In this document: piece after piece, positions 1-8,706 of the stretch | How the letters are laid out: the number at the start of each line of letters is the position of its first letter | Position numbering within the stretch: the stretch's first letter is position 1 | Assembly: GCF_024347335.1 (NCBI RefSeq) | Contig: NZ_AP025464.1 | Span: forward strand, 1,364,001-1,428,000 | Origin: Vibrio celticus | GTDB lineage: Bacteria > Pseudomonadota > Gammaproteobacteria > Enterobacterales > Vibrionaceae | Reading direction: 5' to 3' | DNA: 64,000 bases | Notes under the pieces: generated by a model | Databases searched by the model: none | What the model was told of the DNA's origin: nothing | Seen by the model: only the letters and a program-made list of their open reading frames with translations | Translations under genes and position numbers: made by a program

Positions 1-1
1 T

Positions 2-334
2 GCTCAAACAAAACGAAAAGCATTGAATTTAATGTGGACGAATGAATGGTCTCTCACGCACACTAGCGCAGTATTAAACCTCTCATCCCCTGGGACACTG
101 TCTGCCTGGCTCAAACGATTTAATGAGCTCGGTATCAAGGGGCTCAAAATGCGCCAGAAAGGAAGACCCTCAATGAAACAGCAACCTCAACGAACCACTA
201 AGCCGGATAATGAAATGACACTTGAGGAGCTAAAAGAGGAGTTAGTCTACTTACGAACCGAGAATGCTGTTTTAAAAAAGTTGGAAGAGTTGGAGCAGGA
301 AAAAAACCGTCGAACAAAGAAAAAGCGGTCATAG
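2..334 (+). CDS. IS3 transposase OrfA (5' end outside window)
   Basis: Helix-turn-helix protein that binds the IS ends. The frame is open to the first base of the window (A-Q-T-K-R-K-A-L-N...), so the true start lies to the left and the TTG at 23 should not be used. A HTH-like segment (ending SAWLKRFNELGIKGL) is followed by a charged leucine-rich coiled region (EELKEELVYLRTENAVLKKLEEL), the usual oligomerisation zipper of OrfA. The frame ends at 334, but a slippery run at 301-307 would shift ribosomes by -1 into OrfB and make the OrfAB transposase. Confidence 0.85.
   Translation, partial: AQTKRKALNLMWTNEWSLTHTSAVLNLSSPGTLSAWLKRFNELGIKGLKMRQKGRPSMKQQPQRTTKPDNEMTLEELKEELVYLRTENAVLKKLEELEQEKNRRTKKKRS
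301..307 (+). promoter_or_regulatory. Programmed -1 frameshift site A AAA AAC
   Basis: The heptamer A AAA AAC is in the correct phase for the OrfA frame (AAA at 302, AAC at 305). After a -1 slip the reading continues K-P-S-N-K-E-K-A-V-I-A-L-T-L without a stop into OrfB at 361. This is the known way IS3 elements make the fused transposase. The slip is inferred from sequence only. Confidence 0.8.
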
Positions 335-360
335 CTCTAACTCTTAAAGGCAAGTACCCG

Positions 361-1170
361 TTGAAGCACTTACTGCAGACTCTACAGCTGGCAAAAAGTG
401 TCTTTTATTATCAGGCTCAAACGAGCAAGCGCCCAAATAGCTACGAACGTGAGCTGCGGTTGATAAAGTCAATTTATCATGAACATAAGGGCCGATACGG
501 TTATCGTCGTATTCATTTAGAACTAAAAAATCAGGGGGTCGCGCTTAATCACAAAACGGTTCAAAGGCTTATGGCTCAGCTAAACCTTAAATCGACGGTC
601 AGGATTAAAAAGTATCGTTCATACCGAGGAGAGTCAGAAAGCTGTCCCAACGTGCTTGAAAGAGATTTTAGTGCGACTCAACCCGATGAAAAGTGGGTAA
701 CTGATGTCACGGAGTTCAAAGTCAAAGAGCAGAAAGTATACTTGTCTCCCGTTGTCGACTTGTTTACTCAGGAAGTGGTAGCTTATAGAGTGGCCAAAAA
801 TGCCTGCTTGCCGCTTGTCACGGATATGCTGACGGAGGCTATATCAACGCTTAAACCCAACTCAAAGCCAATTATACACAGCGATCAAGGTTGGCAATAT
901 CGCCATCGACAGTATCAGAAAAAGGTAGCGGAGAGTGGGTTAACGCAAAGCATGTCGAGAAAAGGTAACTGCTTGGATAATGCTGTTGCTGAAAACTTTT
1001 TTGCTTTACTCAAAACCGAGATGTATCACAACCAAAGCTTTGAAGATGCAGATGCTCTGATAGAGCAAATTAAAGAATACATCGAGTACTACAATACCAA
1101 ACGTATAAAAGTGAAACTAAAAGGCCTGACTCCGATAGAATATCGAACTCAGGCCTTGAAAGCCGCTTAA
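361..1170 (+). CDS. IS3 transposase OrfB (DDE integrase, made by frameshift)
   Basis: Catalytic half of the IS3 transposase. An HTH_21-like region (YHEHKGRYGYRRIHLEL) is followed by the rve integrase core. Acidic residues are visible in EKWVTDVTEF (first D), IIHSDQGWQY (second D) and NCLDNAVAENFF (E), so the DDE triad looks intact. The TTG at 361 is only the first start-like codon: the frame is open back to the slippery site and the functional product is the OrfAB fusion. The element may be active. Confidence 0.9.
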   Translation: MKHLLQTLQLAKSVFYYQAQTSKRPNSYERELRLIKSIYHEHKGRYGYRRIHLELKNQGVALNHKTVQRLMAQLNLKSTVRIKKYRSYRGESESCPNVLERDFSATQPDEKWVTDVTEFKVKEQKVYLSPVVDLFTQEVVAYRVAKNACLPLVTDMLTEAISTLKPNSKPIIHSDQGWQYRHRQYQKKVAESGLTQSMSRKGNCLDNAVAENFFALLKTEMYHNQSFEDADALIEQIKEYIEYYNTKRIKVKLKGLTPIEYRTQALKAA

Positions 1171-1216
1171 CAGAAATGTCCAACTTTATGGGATCATTTC
1201 AAGCTCATCGCTTTCC

Positions 1217-2422
1217 CTAGTTAAACGCCCTAGCCACTCTGCCGTTACTGCTCAATTCATAATGACCAATATAGGCTGGGATAAATACAGATTGCCCTTT
1301 AGTGAGCGTTAAGTGCTCGCCTTTCTGACTCACTAGCGTTAGATCAGCGTCTATTGCCATTAATATTTCAGCGCCGCTTGTGATGACTTCTTCTTGTTTG
1401 GGGCCATGAAAGATATTGAAATCAAAATCACTGACCGGGATATCATAGCTATCACATTGACCCAGTTTTGAGGGTGCTAATAATAAGCGTTCGAACGGGA
1501 TTGGCGTAAACTCTGTACACGCAACTAATTCAGCGACATCAATATGTTTTGGCGTTAAACCAGCACGTAACACGTTGTCTGAATTTGCCATGATCTCGAG
1601 CCCAGTTCCCTTAATGTAAGCGTGCGGAGTGTTCGCATTCAAATACATCGCTTCACCCGGCTTCAATGTAATCAAGTTAAGTAGCAGAACACAAAACAAA
1701 CCGATGTCGTTCGGGTACTGATGGCTAAGCTCAGTAACCAAAGCAAATTCAGCTTGGTCTTGGTGAGCGTCTGCGTAAGTCAAAAGTTGCTCTAACGCAT
1801 GATGTTTACGTTGGTCATCTAGAGTTAACAGATCGCGGAAAAACGCTTCTAAGCCTAGAGAATCAAGGTTGTTGCCAAACTCTTCAACTAAACCAGCCAG
1901 CTCGCTCGAATCCAACGTTCTGAACAGACCTAATATTTCATCGAACTCTCGAAAGCTATTCATCGCTTGGTATTCAGTGATCGCGTAAACCAATTCAGGT
2001 TTATGGTTAGAGTCTTTGTAATTACGATGCCCTGCAGTCAGAGGGATTCCTGCTTGCTCCTCTCTCGCAAAGCCTAATTCAGCTTGTCGCTTGTTTGGAT
2101 GCACCTGAACAGACAGCGCTTTTTCTGCCGCCAAGATCTTAAACAAGAACGGCAGTTCACCGAACTCCTGCGCAATATCAGTAGATAGATAGGCCGGTTT
2201 ATTCTTGTTAATCAGCTCAGAGAGAGGCACCAAATGTTGGTCTAGCTTGACCATTGAACAACCTTTCGGATGCGCTCCCATCCAAACTTCCGCTTGCGGC
2301 TCTTGTGACTCATTCTTAAAGCCAAACAGTTCACGTATCGAAGAAATGCTCCCCCATGCATAATTTTGGATGGTGTTTTCCATTAGGAAAAATGAGTGTT
2401 CTGAGAAGTGGCTGAGTGACAT
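1217..2422 (-). CDS. manA: Mannose-6-phosphate isomerase, class I
   Basis: Cytoplasmic zinc enzyme that interconverts mannose 6-phosphate and fructose 6-phosphate. The family signature is clear: an N-terminal QNYAWGS motif, the zinc-site segment LSVQVHPNKRQAE, and later LNANTPHAYIKGTGLEIMA. Length (about 400 aa) is normal. I chose the ATG at 2422 because ACGGAAAA lies just upstream; a GTG ten codons further out (2452) has no clear ribosome site. It lies downstream of uhpC on the same strand but behind its own control block, which it shares with uhpT. This suggests that uptake of hexose phosphates and mannose-6-P use are controlled together. Confidence 0.92.
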   Translation of the reverse strand: MSLSHFSEHSFFLMENTIQNYAWGSISSIRELFGFKNESQEPQAEVWMGAHPKGCSMVKLDQHLVPLSELINKNKPAYLSTDIAQEFGELPFLFKILAAEKALSVQVHPNKRQAELGFAREEQAGIPLTAGHRNYKDSNHKPELVYAITEYQAMNSFREFDEILGLFRTLDSSELAGLVEEFGNNLDSLGLEAFFRDLLTLDDQRKHHALEQLLTYADAHQDQAEFALVTELSHQYPNDIGLFCVLLLNLITLKPGEAMYLNANTPHAYIKGTGLEIMANSDNVLRAGLTPKHIDVAELVACTEFTPIPFERLLLAPSKLGQCDSYDIPVSDFDFNIFHGPKQEEVITSGAEILMAIDADLTLVSQKGEHLTLTKGQSVFIPAYIGHYELSSNGRVARAFN

Positions 2423-2528
2423 GGCGTTTTCCGTAGTGAGCCCTTTGAACACAATTCAGAGAGCTGATTTCTAATAACGTAAATAATTAGAAAGACTACA
2501 GAGAGCAGCTAGAACCCACATGAGATGA

Positions 2529-2605
2529 GGTCTTAGACGCAATAGGAAAAATTCTTAGAAACGGGTGAGAACGATGAAAAGCGTGAAAAGAGTCACATTT
2601 GAATA
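2529..2605 (-). promoter_or_regulatory. manA control region: CRP-like site plus putative UhpA boxes
   Basis: Read on the minus strand, TGTGACTCTTTTCACG (2582-2597) fits the CRP consensus TGTGA-N6-TCACA well. It is followed by CTAAGAATTTTTCCTA, then four bases and TCTAAGACC. The same order of elements with closely similar sequence occurs upstream of uhpT at 7797-7872. In both cases the block begins about 107-112 bp from the start codon. CRP binding follows from known consensus; assignment of the second motif to UhpA is inference from its occurrence in this module. Confidence 0.6.
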
Positions 2606-2627
2606 CTACGTATAAAAAACGCTGAAG

Positions 2628-2674
2628 ATAAGATAGCTGCACAATAACCAGAGGACTATTAGCAGCTATCTTAT
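2628..2674 (-). terminator. Hairpin downstream of uhpC
   Basis: A 13-bp inverted repeat (ATAAGATAGCTGC and its complement) surrounds a 21-nt loop just after the uhpC stop. No strong T tract follows on the minus strand, so it may be a weak terminator or an mRNA 3'-end stabiliser. Confidence 0.4.
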
Positions 2675-2689
2675 TGACGAAGAAACCCC

Positions 2690-4042
2690 TTAAAAACCAG
2701 AGCGAGCCTCTGCACTTTTCTGAGGTGATTGAGCTTGTAGGAAAGGCAGTAGCAGCAACCCGATGACCGCAGCACAAGTAGATATGGTAATGAAGAACCC
2801 ACTCCAACCGTAGGTTTCTAGAACGAGCGCTAATGGATAACCAGAAAGTGCTGCACCCATGTAAGCAAACAAGCCAACAAAGCCTGTTGCTGCCCCGGCA
2901 GAGTCTTTATGTGAGCATTCCGCGGCAGCCATGCCAATAAGCATTTGAGGGCCAAACACAAAAAAGCCAACACAAAACAGCCCAGCCGCTTGAAACACAA
3001 AGTTGGTTAAAGGCATAAGCCATAAAGCCGATACCGAGAGAAAAATACCAATCGCAAACAGGATGTTCATCGGGCCACGGTTGCCACCAAACAATCTATC
3101 CGATCCCCAGCCAGCAACAAGTGAACCAACGAAGCCACCAATCTCGAACAGAGACAAAGCAGCATTTGCGTTAATCAAACTGTAATGGTGTTCTTCGGTG
3201 AGATATAAATTACCCCAATCGTTGACGGCCGTTCTTACGATGTAAACCAACACATAACTAAAGGCGAGCAACCAAATGTACTTGTTGCTGAACACGTAAG
3301 TTTTCAAGATCTCTCGATAGCTTAACCCTTGCCCATGGCTCTCTTGCGCCAATTCTAGATGGTCATTGCGCCACTTCCCTACAGTCGGGAGCCCCATGGT
3401 GGTGGGCTTATCACGTAAGCGCCAACAGACGATAAGACCAATAAAAACACCAATCACACCCGGCCATATAAACCCTGAACGCCAACTGTATTGAAGAGTT
3501 AGATAGCCCACAAGAATAGGGATAAGCGCCCCGCCAACGTTATGGGCTGTATTCCATATTGCCCAGCGAAATCCTCTCTCGGAGCGAGAATACCAAGTCG
3601 TCAATAACTTAGAACATGAAGGCCAACCCCAGCCTTGGAACCATGCATTGAGCACCCAAAGCGAGATAAAAGCTGCTAACGAACTTGAGAAGCCAAACGC
3701 GATGTTTATCAGACCAGTCGCGATTAAACCAAGCCCCATGAAGTAGCGAGGGTTTGAACGGTCCGATATTGTTCCTGAGATAAATTTCGATAAGCCGTAA
3801 GAGAGATAAAAGAGCGTGCCAATTAAGCCGATATCACCTTTGTCTAAGCCAAGATCGGTGATCATGGCTGGCGCGGCATAATTGAAGGTTTTACGAGTGA
3901 AGTAAAAACCAGCATAACCAACATACATACCTATCATGATGTGAAGGCGCCAGTAGCGGTAACTCTGATTGACCTCATCATCACTTAGAGTATGACGATT
4001 TGACGTTGTTGAGCGCAGAAATCCAAACATACTCGTTCTCAC
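2690..4042 (-). CDS. uhpC: MFS sugar-phosphate sensor UhpC
   Basis: Inner-membrane protein of the organophosphate:phosphate antiporter family that acts as receptor for external hexose phosphate and stimulates UhpB. About 450 aa with roughly 12 membrane segments. Family motifs include GYAGFYFTRKTFNYAAPAM near the N-terminus, FQGWGWPSCSKLLTTWYSR and IWNTAHNVGGALIP. It is last in uhpA-uhpB-uhpC; its GTG start overlaps the uhpB stop (GTGA), which indicates translational coupling. An ATG four codons inside is an alternative start. Position after uhpB separates it from the true transporter at 6291-7685, which is the UhpT-like paralogue. Confidence 0.88.
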   Translation of the reverse strand: MRTSMFGFLRSTTSNRHTLSDDEVNQSYRYWRLHIMIGMYVGYAGFYFTRKTFNYAAPAMITDLGLDKGDIGLIGTLFYLSYGLSKFISGTISDRSNPRYFMGLGLIATGLINIAFGFSSSLAAFISLWVLNAWFQGWGWPSCSKLLTTWYSRSERGFRWAIWNTAHNVGGALIPILVGYLTLQYSWRSGFIWPGVIGVFIGLIVCWRLRDKPTTMGLPTVGKWRNDHLELAQESHGQGLSYREILKTYVFSNKYIWLLAFSYVLVYIVRTAVNDWGNLYLTEEHHYSLINANAALSLFEIGGFVGSLVAGWGSDRLFGGNRGPMNILFAIGIFLSVSALWLMPLTNFVFQAAGLFCVGFFVFGPQMLIGMAAAECSHKDSAGAATGFVGLFAYMGAALSGYPLALVLETYGWSGFFITISTCAAVIGLLLLPFLQAQSPQKSAEARSGF

Positions 4043-5535
4043 ACTTTAGGTAATGTAACGCTGATATTGGTGCCCGAAGATGACCCATTAGCGTTGATTG
4101 TCATCTTGCCGCCGAGTGCCTGAACACGCTCTTGCATACCACGAACCCCCATTCCTTTGAGAAGATCTTGCGCTGTAAAACCAACGCCATTATCTGTGAT
4201 CTGAAGGTCAGCTTGGTCACCTAAAATCAGTTCAATTTTAATCTCGCTCGCGTTGGCGTATTTAGAGGCATTGTTTAGAGATTCTTGGCACAGTCGGAAG
4301 AGAGTGACCTTGAGCGTGTCACTCAAACACGAGTAATCACCTTGCCAATTTAACTGGATATCAACGCCGTGATCCGAAAACTCCATCTCTCGAATAAGCT
4401 GTTCCACAGAATCTTTTAGATCCAGATCGTCCAACATCTTAGGTCTTAATTTTGTAAGTAGACGTTTGGTGGTGTCATAAACATTCAAAGACAATGACTC
4501 AATGGTACCCGCACAGCGAACGCTCATCTCAGCGGCATCAACGCGTTTAATAATGCTTGCCTGAGTACGAATTGCCGTGATGTTTTGGCCGATTTCATCA
4601 TGCAGTTCACGCGCAATATCACGACGAACCGACTCTTCAGCGGTCACTAACTGACGTGAAAGGTTTTGATTTCTGGAGAGTTCACTTCGCAATTTGGAGT
4701 TGAGATCTTTCTGCTTTTGAACCGCTAAACCAAGCAATATGCCTGTGATGGTTTGAGCAGACAGAGACAAGAGCAAGTCGGTAATTTCGAGTTTGGATGT
4801 TCCGCTGTGAGCAGCAATCAACGCGACACTATTTAGCATTGTTGCAAGCAGAGCACCTTGCCATCCATAACGAACGGCGAGTAAGATAATAGGGATCGCC
4901 ATACAGAACGGGGCGAAGCGCCTTAATTCATCAGGCAAACTGGTTTGTATTAAAATACTGGCGACCAACAAGACGCTATATAAAGCGATGTGACGAATTT
5001 TGAACTCAACGACATTGTTGATTAAGTAAGAGCTCAGTGGCGCCCACTTATTTTGGAATAGATAGTTCCAGACCAGATAACACATAGGCACCAGCATCAG
5101 TCCACCCGTGATACTCGCTAACCACACCATGTAAACGGCTGGTACATGAGAACCCACCACAGCAACGTTAATTGATGCGGTGACCATGATTAAGCTCGCC
5201 ATCACTAGCAAGTGACGATTCTGGTCACCAGAATAATAACGCTTGGCAATGAGAGTGGCAGGAATACTCAATCCACTGGCGATAAGGATCGTCAGCCATT
5301 GAGGTTCATCAAGTAGCAGAGCTAAAGCGATCGCAAGCCCCCACTCGGCAATATAGATAGCAGGCCAATAGTGAATGCGAGTGTGCAGCGTCATTCCCAG
5401 TCGAAGTGAAAACGGGAAAAGCAGAATGGCTAACTCAGGATCATTAATGAAATAGAAAGCAATAACCCATAAACAGAACCATGCACAGCCAGCCATAAAA
5501 ACCCCACACAGGGAGGTGGCTAGATAGGAGCGCAT
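4039..5535 (-). CDS. uhpB: Sensor histidine kinase UhpB
   Basis: Membrane histidine kinase that phosphorylates UhpA when UhpC detects hexose phosphate. About eight hydrophobic segments (MASE1-like) fill residues 1-275. Then come a linker coiled coil, a HisKA_3 dimerisation box RRDIARELHDEIGQNITAI with the phospho-acceptor His near residue 312, and a HATPase domain with DNGVGF and GMGVRGMQERV. Length (498 aa) matches E. coli UhpB. Its start overlaps the uhpA stop by one base (TAATG) and its stop overlaps uhpC, so the three genes are one coupled unit. Confidence 0.92.
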   Translation of the reverse strand: MRSYLATSLCGVFMAGCAWFCLWVIAFYFINDPELAILLFPFSLRLGMTLHTRIHYWPAIYIAEWGLAIALALLLDEPQWLTILIASGLSIPATLIAKRYYSGDQNRHLLVMASLIMVTASINVAVVGSHVPAVYMVWLASITGGLMLVPMCYLVWNYLFQNKWAPLSSYLINNVVEFKIRHIALYSVLLVASILIQTSLPDELRRFAPFCMAIPIILLAVRYGWQGALLATMLNSVALIAAHSGTSKLEITDLLLSLSAQTITGILLGLAVQKQKDLNSKLRSELSRNQNLSRQLVTAEESVRRDIARELHDEIGQNITAIRTQASIIKRVDAAEMSVRCAGTIESLSLNVYDTTKRLLTKLRPKMLDDLDLKDSVEQLIREMEFSDHGVDIQLNWQGDYSCLSDTLKVTLFRLCQESLNNASKYANASEIKIELILGDQADLQITDNGVGFTAQDLLKGMGVRGMQERVQALGGKMTINANGSSSGTNISVTLPKV

Positions 5536-6143
5536 TAGTACTGGTCTTGTGTGAACAATTTAGCTAACTCGACGTTGTTCTTAACATTGAGTTTGTCCAT
5601 GGCATTGGCACGGTGTACATGCACCGTTTTATGGCTAACCCCTAGCTCAACGGCGATAGATTTCACATCGAGCCCTGTTGCCAATAACTGACACACTTCG
5701 CTTTCTCGGCGGGTGAGTTGATTTAAAGAGGCTTTATTCTTCATGGGTGTCGCAAGCTTTATTGCGATATCGGGCGTGAGATAACAGCCACCATTTGCGC
5801 TCGTGTGTACGGCTTGAATTAACTCATCAGGGCTACAGCGCTTGCTGAGATAACCTTTGGCTCCTAACTCTAATGACTTCTCAACCATCGCCGGAGAGTC
5901 ATGAACGCTCAACATGATGCTGGCAATGCCAGATGGAATCTCTTCCAATAAGCTCAGGCCACTTTCGTCTTGCATTGAGATATCTAAGATCACGACATCA
6001 GGGTGACAACTTGGTAATCCGAGGCGCGCTTCTGCCGCAGAGTTGAATTCCCCCACGACCGTAATATCAGCTTCAAGACTGAGTAATTGAGCAAAGCCAG
6101 ATCGAACAATGACGTGGTCATCAACAAGCGCAACATTAATCAT
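5535..6143 (-). CDS. uhpA: Response regulator UhpA (NarL/FixJ family)
   Basis: Two-domain response regulator expected to activate uhpT, and here perhaps also manA. The receiver domain (1-115) has the acidic pocket VALVDDH, phospho-acceptor Asp54 in VVILDISM and the KGYLSKRC lysine. The C-terminal LuxR-type HTH (about 138-200) contains [28 protein letters not shown] split over the scaffold and recognition helices. At 202 aa it has the usual size. It lies 147 bp after uhpT, with an inverted repeat in between. Confidence 0.92.
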   Translation of the reverse strand: MINVALVDDHVIVRSGFAQLLSLEADITVVGEFNSAAEARLGLPSCHPDVVILDISMQDESGLSLLEEIPSGIASIMLSVHDSPAMVEKSLELGAKGYLSKRCSPDELIQAVHTSANGGCYLTPDIAIKLATPMKNKASLNQLTRRESEVCQLLATGLDVKSIAVELGVSHKTVHVHRANAMDKLNVKNNVELAKLFTQDQY

Positions 6144-6252
6144 GATATTAACCAGAATTAAGAGTAAGAAAGAAAAATAGCCCCAACAGGAGCTATCTAA
6201 AATTGAGTTTATTGATAGAGATGATACTGAATCGAACTAACGATTGGTATGA

Positions 6253-6286
6253 TCTCACGTGCTTTAAACCAATAAAGCACGTGAGA
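6253..6286 (-). terminator. Perfect hairpin between uhpT and uhpA
   Basis: CTCACGTGCTTTA and its exact complement flank an 8-nt loop, four bases past the uhpT stop. No T tract follows on the minus strand. It could protect the uhpT mRNA 3' end or reduce readthrough into uhpA, so that the transporter mRNA is more abundant than the regulator mRNA; this role is inferred. Confidence 0.5.
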
Positions 6287-6290
6287 CTCG

Positions 6291-7685
6291 CTACGCGTTT
6301 TGAGACGCTAAGTGCATTTTCTTAGCATGGCGAATCTTCTTCTCTTCCGCAACCGCAACGAATAGCAGTAACACGATACAAATGGCAGCTGACGTATCAA
6401 GCGCTGCGAACGTGCCTTTCCAACCCGTTAAGCCAAAAATAGGCGTGCCGTCTGCAATCATACCTAGGCCAAGTTTGGCAAAACTGTCACCAATTAAGTA
6501 AGCAAATGTACCTTTCACGCCATCCGCAACGCTGATTGCTTTCTTAGGCACGAAACCTACTGCAGCAACACCAATCAGCAACTGAGGACCAAACACAAGG
6601 AAACCAAGCACAAACAGTGATGCTAGGTACATGAACTCACTTGTTGCATGCTGGTAGAACTCTAGAGAAACGATGATCAGGCCAAGCGACACACAAGCAA
6701 CCAAAGCACGGCGTCCGTTCGCAAGGTCTGACAGATAACCCCACATTAACGTACCGACTAGTGCACCAACCTCAAACAGAGTGAAGCCTGAAATCGCGGT
6801 TTCTTTTGATAGACCTAGCTCTTGATACGCATAAACGGTAGACCATTGATCGATACCGATACGAACAATGTATAAGAAGATATTCGCGAAGCAGAGCAAC
6901 CAGATCACTTTGTTTTTCAGGATGTATTCAACAAAGATCTCTTTCTTAGTCATTTGATTTTCTTCAGCAGCCGTATCTTCTTCGCTGACTTCTTCATCAA
7001 ACAACTCTTCGACTGTACCTAAGCCATATGCTTCTGGAGAGTCGTTACCAAAGCGCATACCAATAAAGCCAACCACAATCGCAATGATTGATGGGAACAC
7101 AAACATACCGATCACGTTGCCATCAAATAGGTAGTTAGCGCCGAACAGAGCAACACCAGCCGCACCTGCGCCACCCACGTTATGCGACATATTCCAAAGG
7201 CCTAAATAAGAACCACGCTTGTTACGAGGCGTCCATTTAGTGATGGTCGAGTAGCTTGAAGGACCGCCCGTACTTTGGAAGAAACCACTCAACGCATAGA
7301 AGGCAATCATCAGGAATAAGCTAGCGCTGCCGCCGCCCATACTGAAGCTGAAGCCCAACATGGCAATACCAGAAAGGACAAGCATAAATGGCAGGAACTG
7401 CTTGGTGTTTTTACCATCGGCATAATAGGAAACGACAGTTTTACCGATACCGTAAGTGATAGAGAAACCCAGACCGATAAGACCTAGATCCGTCATCGAT
7501 AATCCATAAGTAGAAATCATGTCGTTTTGCGCGACATTGAAGTTCTTACGGATCAAATACATGGTTAGATAACCAATGAACACGACGAGGTAAGATTGTA
7601 GGAATGGTTTAAACCACATTTTTCTTCTAGTTTCGACCGGAAGATCCAGCGTCGGTTTTCGAACCTGATCTAGGAACTTTAACAT
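6291..7685 (-). CDS. uhpT: Hexose-phosphate:phosphate antiporter UhpT
   Basis: Inner-membrane MFS antiporter that takes up hexose 6-phosphates in exchange for phosphate. The 464-aa protein has about 12 membrane segments and OPA-family motifs: [53 protein letters not shown] and [14 protein letters not shown]. An acidic cytoplasmic loop ([17 protein letters not shown]) lies mid-protein. GAGAG precedes the ATG. It stands upstream of uhpABC on the same strand, unlike E. coli where uhpT follows uhpC. Its own upstream block (7797-7872) carries CRP-like and putative UhpA sites. Confidence 0.9.
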   Translation of the reverse strand: MLKFLDQVRKPTLDLPVETRRKMWFKPFLQSYLVVFIGYLTMYLIRKNFNVAQNDMISTYGLSMTDLGLIGLGFSITYGIGKTVVSYYADGKNTKQFLPFMLVLSGIAMLGFSFSMGGGSASLFLMIAFYALSGFFQSTGGPSSYSTITKWTPRNKRGSYLGLWNMSHNVGGAGAAGVALFGANYLFDGNVIGMFVFPSIIAIVVGFIGMRFGNDSPEAYGLGTVEELFDEEVSEEDTAAEENQMTKKEIFVEYILKNKVIWLLCFANIFLYIVRIGIDQWSTVYAYQELGLSKETAISGFTLFEVGALVGTLMWGYLSDLANGRRALVACVSLGLIIVSLEFYQHATSEFMYLASLFVLGFLVFGPQLLIGVAAVGFVPKKAISVADGVKGTFAYLIGDSFAKLGLGMIADGTPIFGLTGWKGTFAALDTSAAICIVLLLFVAVAEEKKIRHAKKMHLASQNA

Positions 7686-7796
7686 TGTGAACTCTCTTAT
7701 TATTTATGAGGTCTGCACGGCATAATTGCGACCATGCATTGTTTGTTATTTGATAGGGAAATAATAAGGAGTCTAAAAATCGACCGCATGAGAGAG

Positions 7797-7872
7797 GGTC
7801 TTAGAATAACTAGGAAAAATTCTTAGTTCAGAATTGGGAATCAAGAAAGCGTGAACAGCATCACTTTGTTTA
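7797..7872 (-). promoter_or_regulatory. uhpT control region: CRP-like site plus putative UhpA boxes
   Basis: On the minus strand AGTGATGCTGTTCACG (7850-7865) fits a CRP site. It is followed by CTAAGAATTTTTCCTAG and TCTAAGACCC. The layout matches the manA upstream region base for base over much of its length. Known E. coli uhpT needs both CRP and UhpA, which supports the reading, but the UhpA motif itself is inferred here. Confidence 0.65.
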
Positions 7873-7967
7873 CGGTCTGTTATGGATTGATATTACGATA
7901 ACAAAAGTCACTCATTTCAAGGCGGACGAACCTTGTAAACAAACAGAAACAAGTGGATTACTTCACT

Positions 7968-8025
7968 AAAAAAACACCAGTATCGGTTCATCACCATCAA
8001 ACTCCATGGTGTGTCCGATACTGGT
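7968..8025 (-). terminator. Rho-independent terminator of the DUF1840 gene
   Basis: On the minus strand the stem ACCAGTATCGG / CCGATACTGGT, with an inner CACCAT / ATGGTG stem, is followed by seven T residues. Confidence 0.8.
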
Positions 8026-8085
8026 TCAACATCCATTCTTATTAAAATAGATTCAATAGGCTTGTTACGTTTCGTGCGAATCGTA

Positions 8086-8424
8086 CTACAGTCGTTTACC
8101 GCTGCCGTCTTCCCACATCACTTCGCATTCATCCTTGATGGCGGCCTTTAATAATTCAACCAGTGGGAACGCTCGGCTACCGATATTAACAGGCGCTTCA
8201 ACCACCTCTTCTTCATTGTCGTCATCAGTATTTTCTTGCTCTACGGGCTTGCTCTGCTCTGCTGCAATAGCAGCACGTAGATTATCCAGAGCTTGAGGAA
8301 CCTCTGAAGCATCCATAGCACCTGGAATGGAACCGCTATGCCCAAGCATCTTGATGAACTGAAGGCCAACTTCACCAAACATCGTGACGCTAGCATGAGC
8401 TTTACAACTAAAGGTAATTAACAT
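8086..8424 (-). CDS. DUF1840 family protein
   Basis: Small cytoplasmic protein of unknown function. The N-terminal part MLITFSCKAHASVTMFGEVG and the C-terminal part with IGSRAFPLVELL and VMWEDG match the DUF1840 family as I know it; the middle is an acidic linker (DDDNEEEVVEA) of low complexity. 112 aa is the normal family length. The gene stands alone, divergent from the diguanylate cyclase, with its own terminator. No function is proposed. Confidence 0.8.
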   Translation of the reverse strand: MLITFSCKAHASVTMFGEVGLQFIKMLGHSGSIPGAMDASEVPQALDNLRAAIAAEQSKPVEQENTDDDNEEEVVEAPVNIGSRAFPLVELLKAAIKDECEVMWEDGSGKRL

Positions 8425-8706
8425 AGTGAGCCTTTCTTAATTTTGGTGGTTTACAAACTATGTGGAGTAACTCACTGGAAAGCAAGTAGATAAACATCAA
8501 ACAACGGTTACAAATTTGATGCTTAAATCTAATCTTCTAGAGATGACCTGCACCGTCGGTGATATACATCACTATTTGGAATTGGTTAAACAGTCTTTCA
8601 TATGAAACCTTGATAGTAGTCACACTAAATAGACATCTAAGCCTCTGCATAGCTTGTTATTTAATCTACTATTAACACCATTATCAAAAACCTTGGCACA
8701 GATCAC

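Larger units (their letters stand above)
1..1196 (+). mobile_element. IS3-family insertion sequence, left end outside window
   Basis: The element carries the two overlapping frames typical of IS3 elements (HTH OrfA, DDE integrase OrfB). The right end is placed near 1196, where the inward-read sequence begins TGATCCCATAAAGTTGGACA, which looks like an IS3-type terminal repeat starting with TG. The left end is not in the window, so the repeat pair cannot be confirmed. It lies about 20 bp beyond the manA stop codon and probably inserted in the manA downstream region without damaging the gene. Confidence 0.85.

Noticed and set aside
2496..2807. A 103-codon minus-strand frame between manA and uhpC
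   Set aside because: It overlaps the end of uhpC in another frame and the manA control region, and shows no family likeness or ribosome site.
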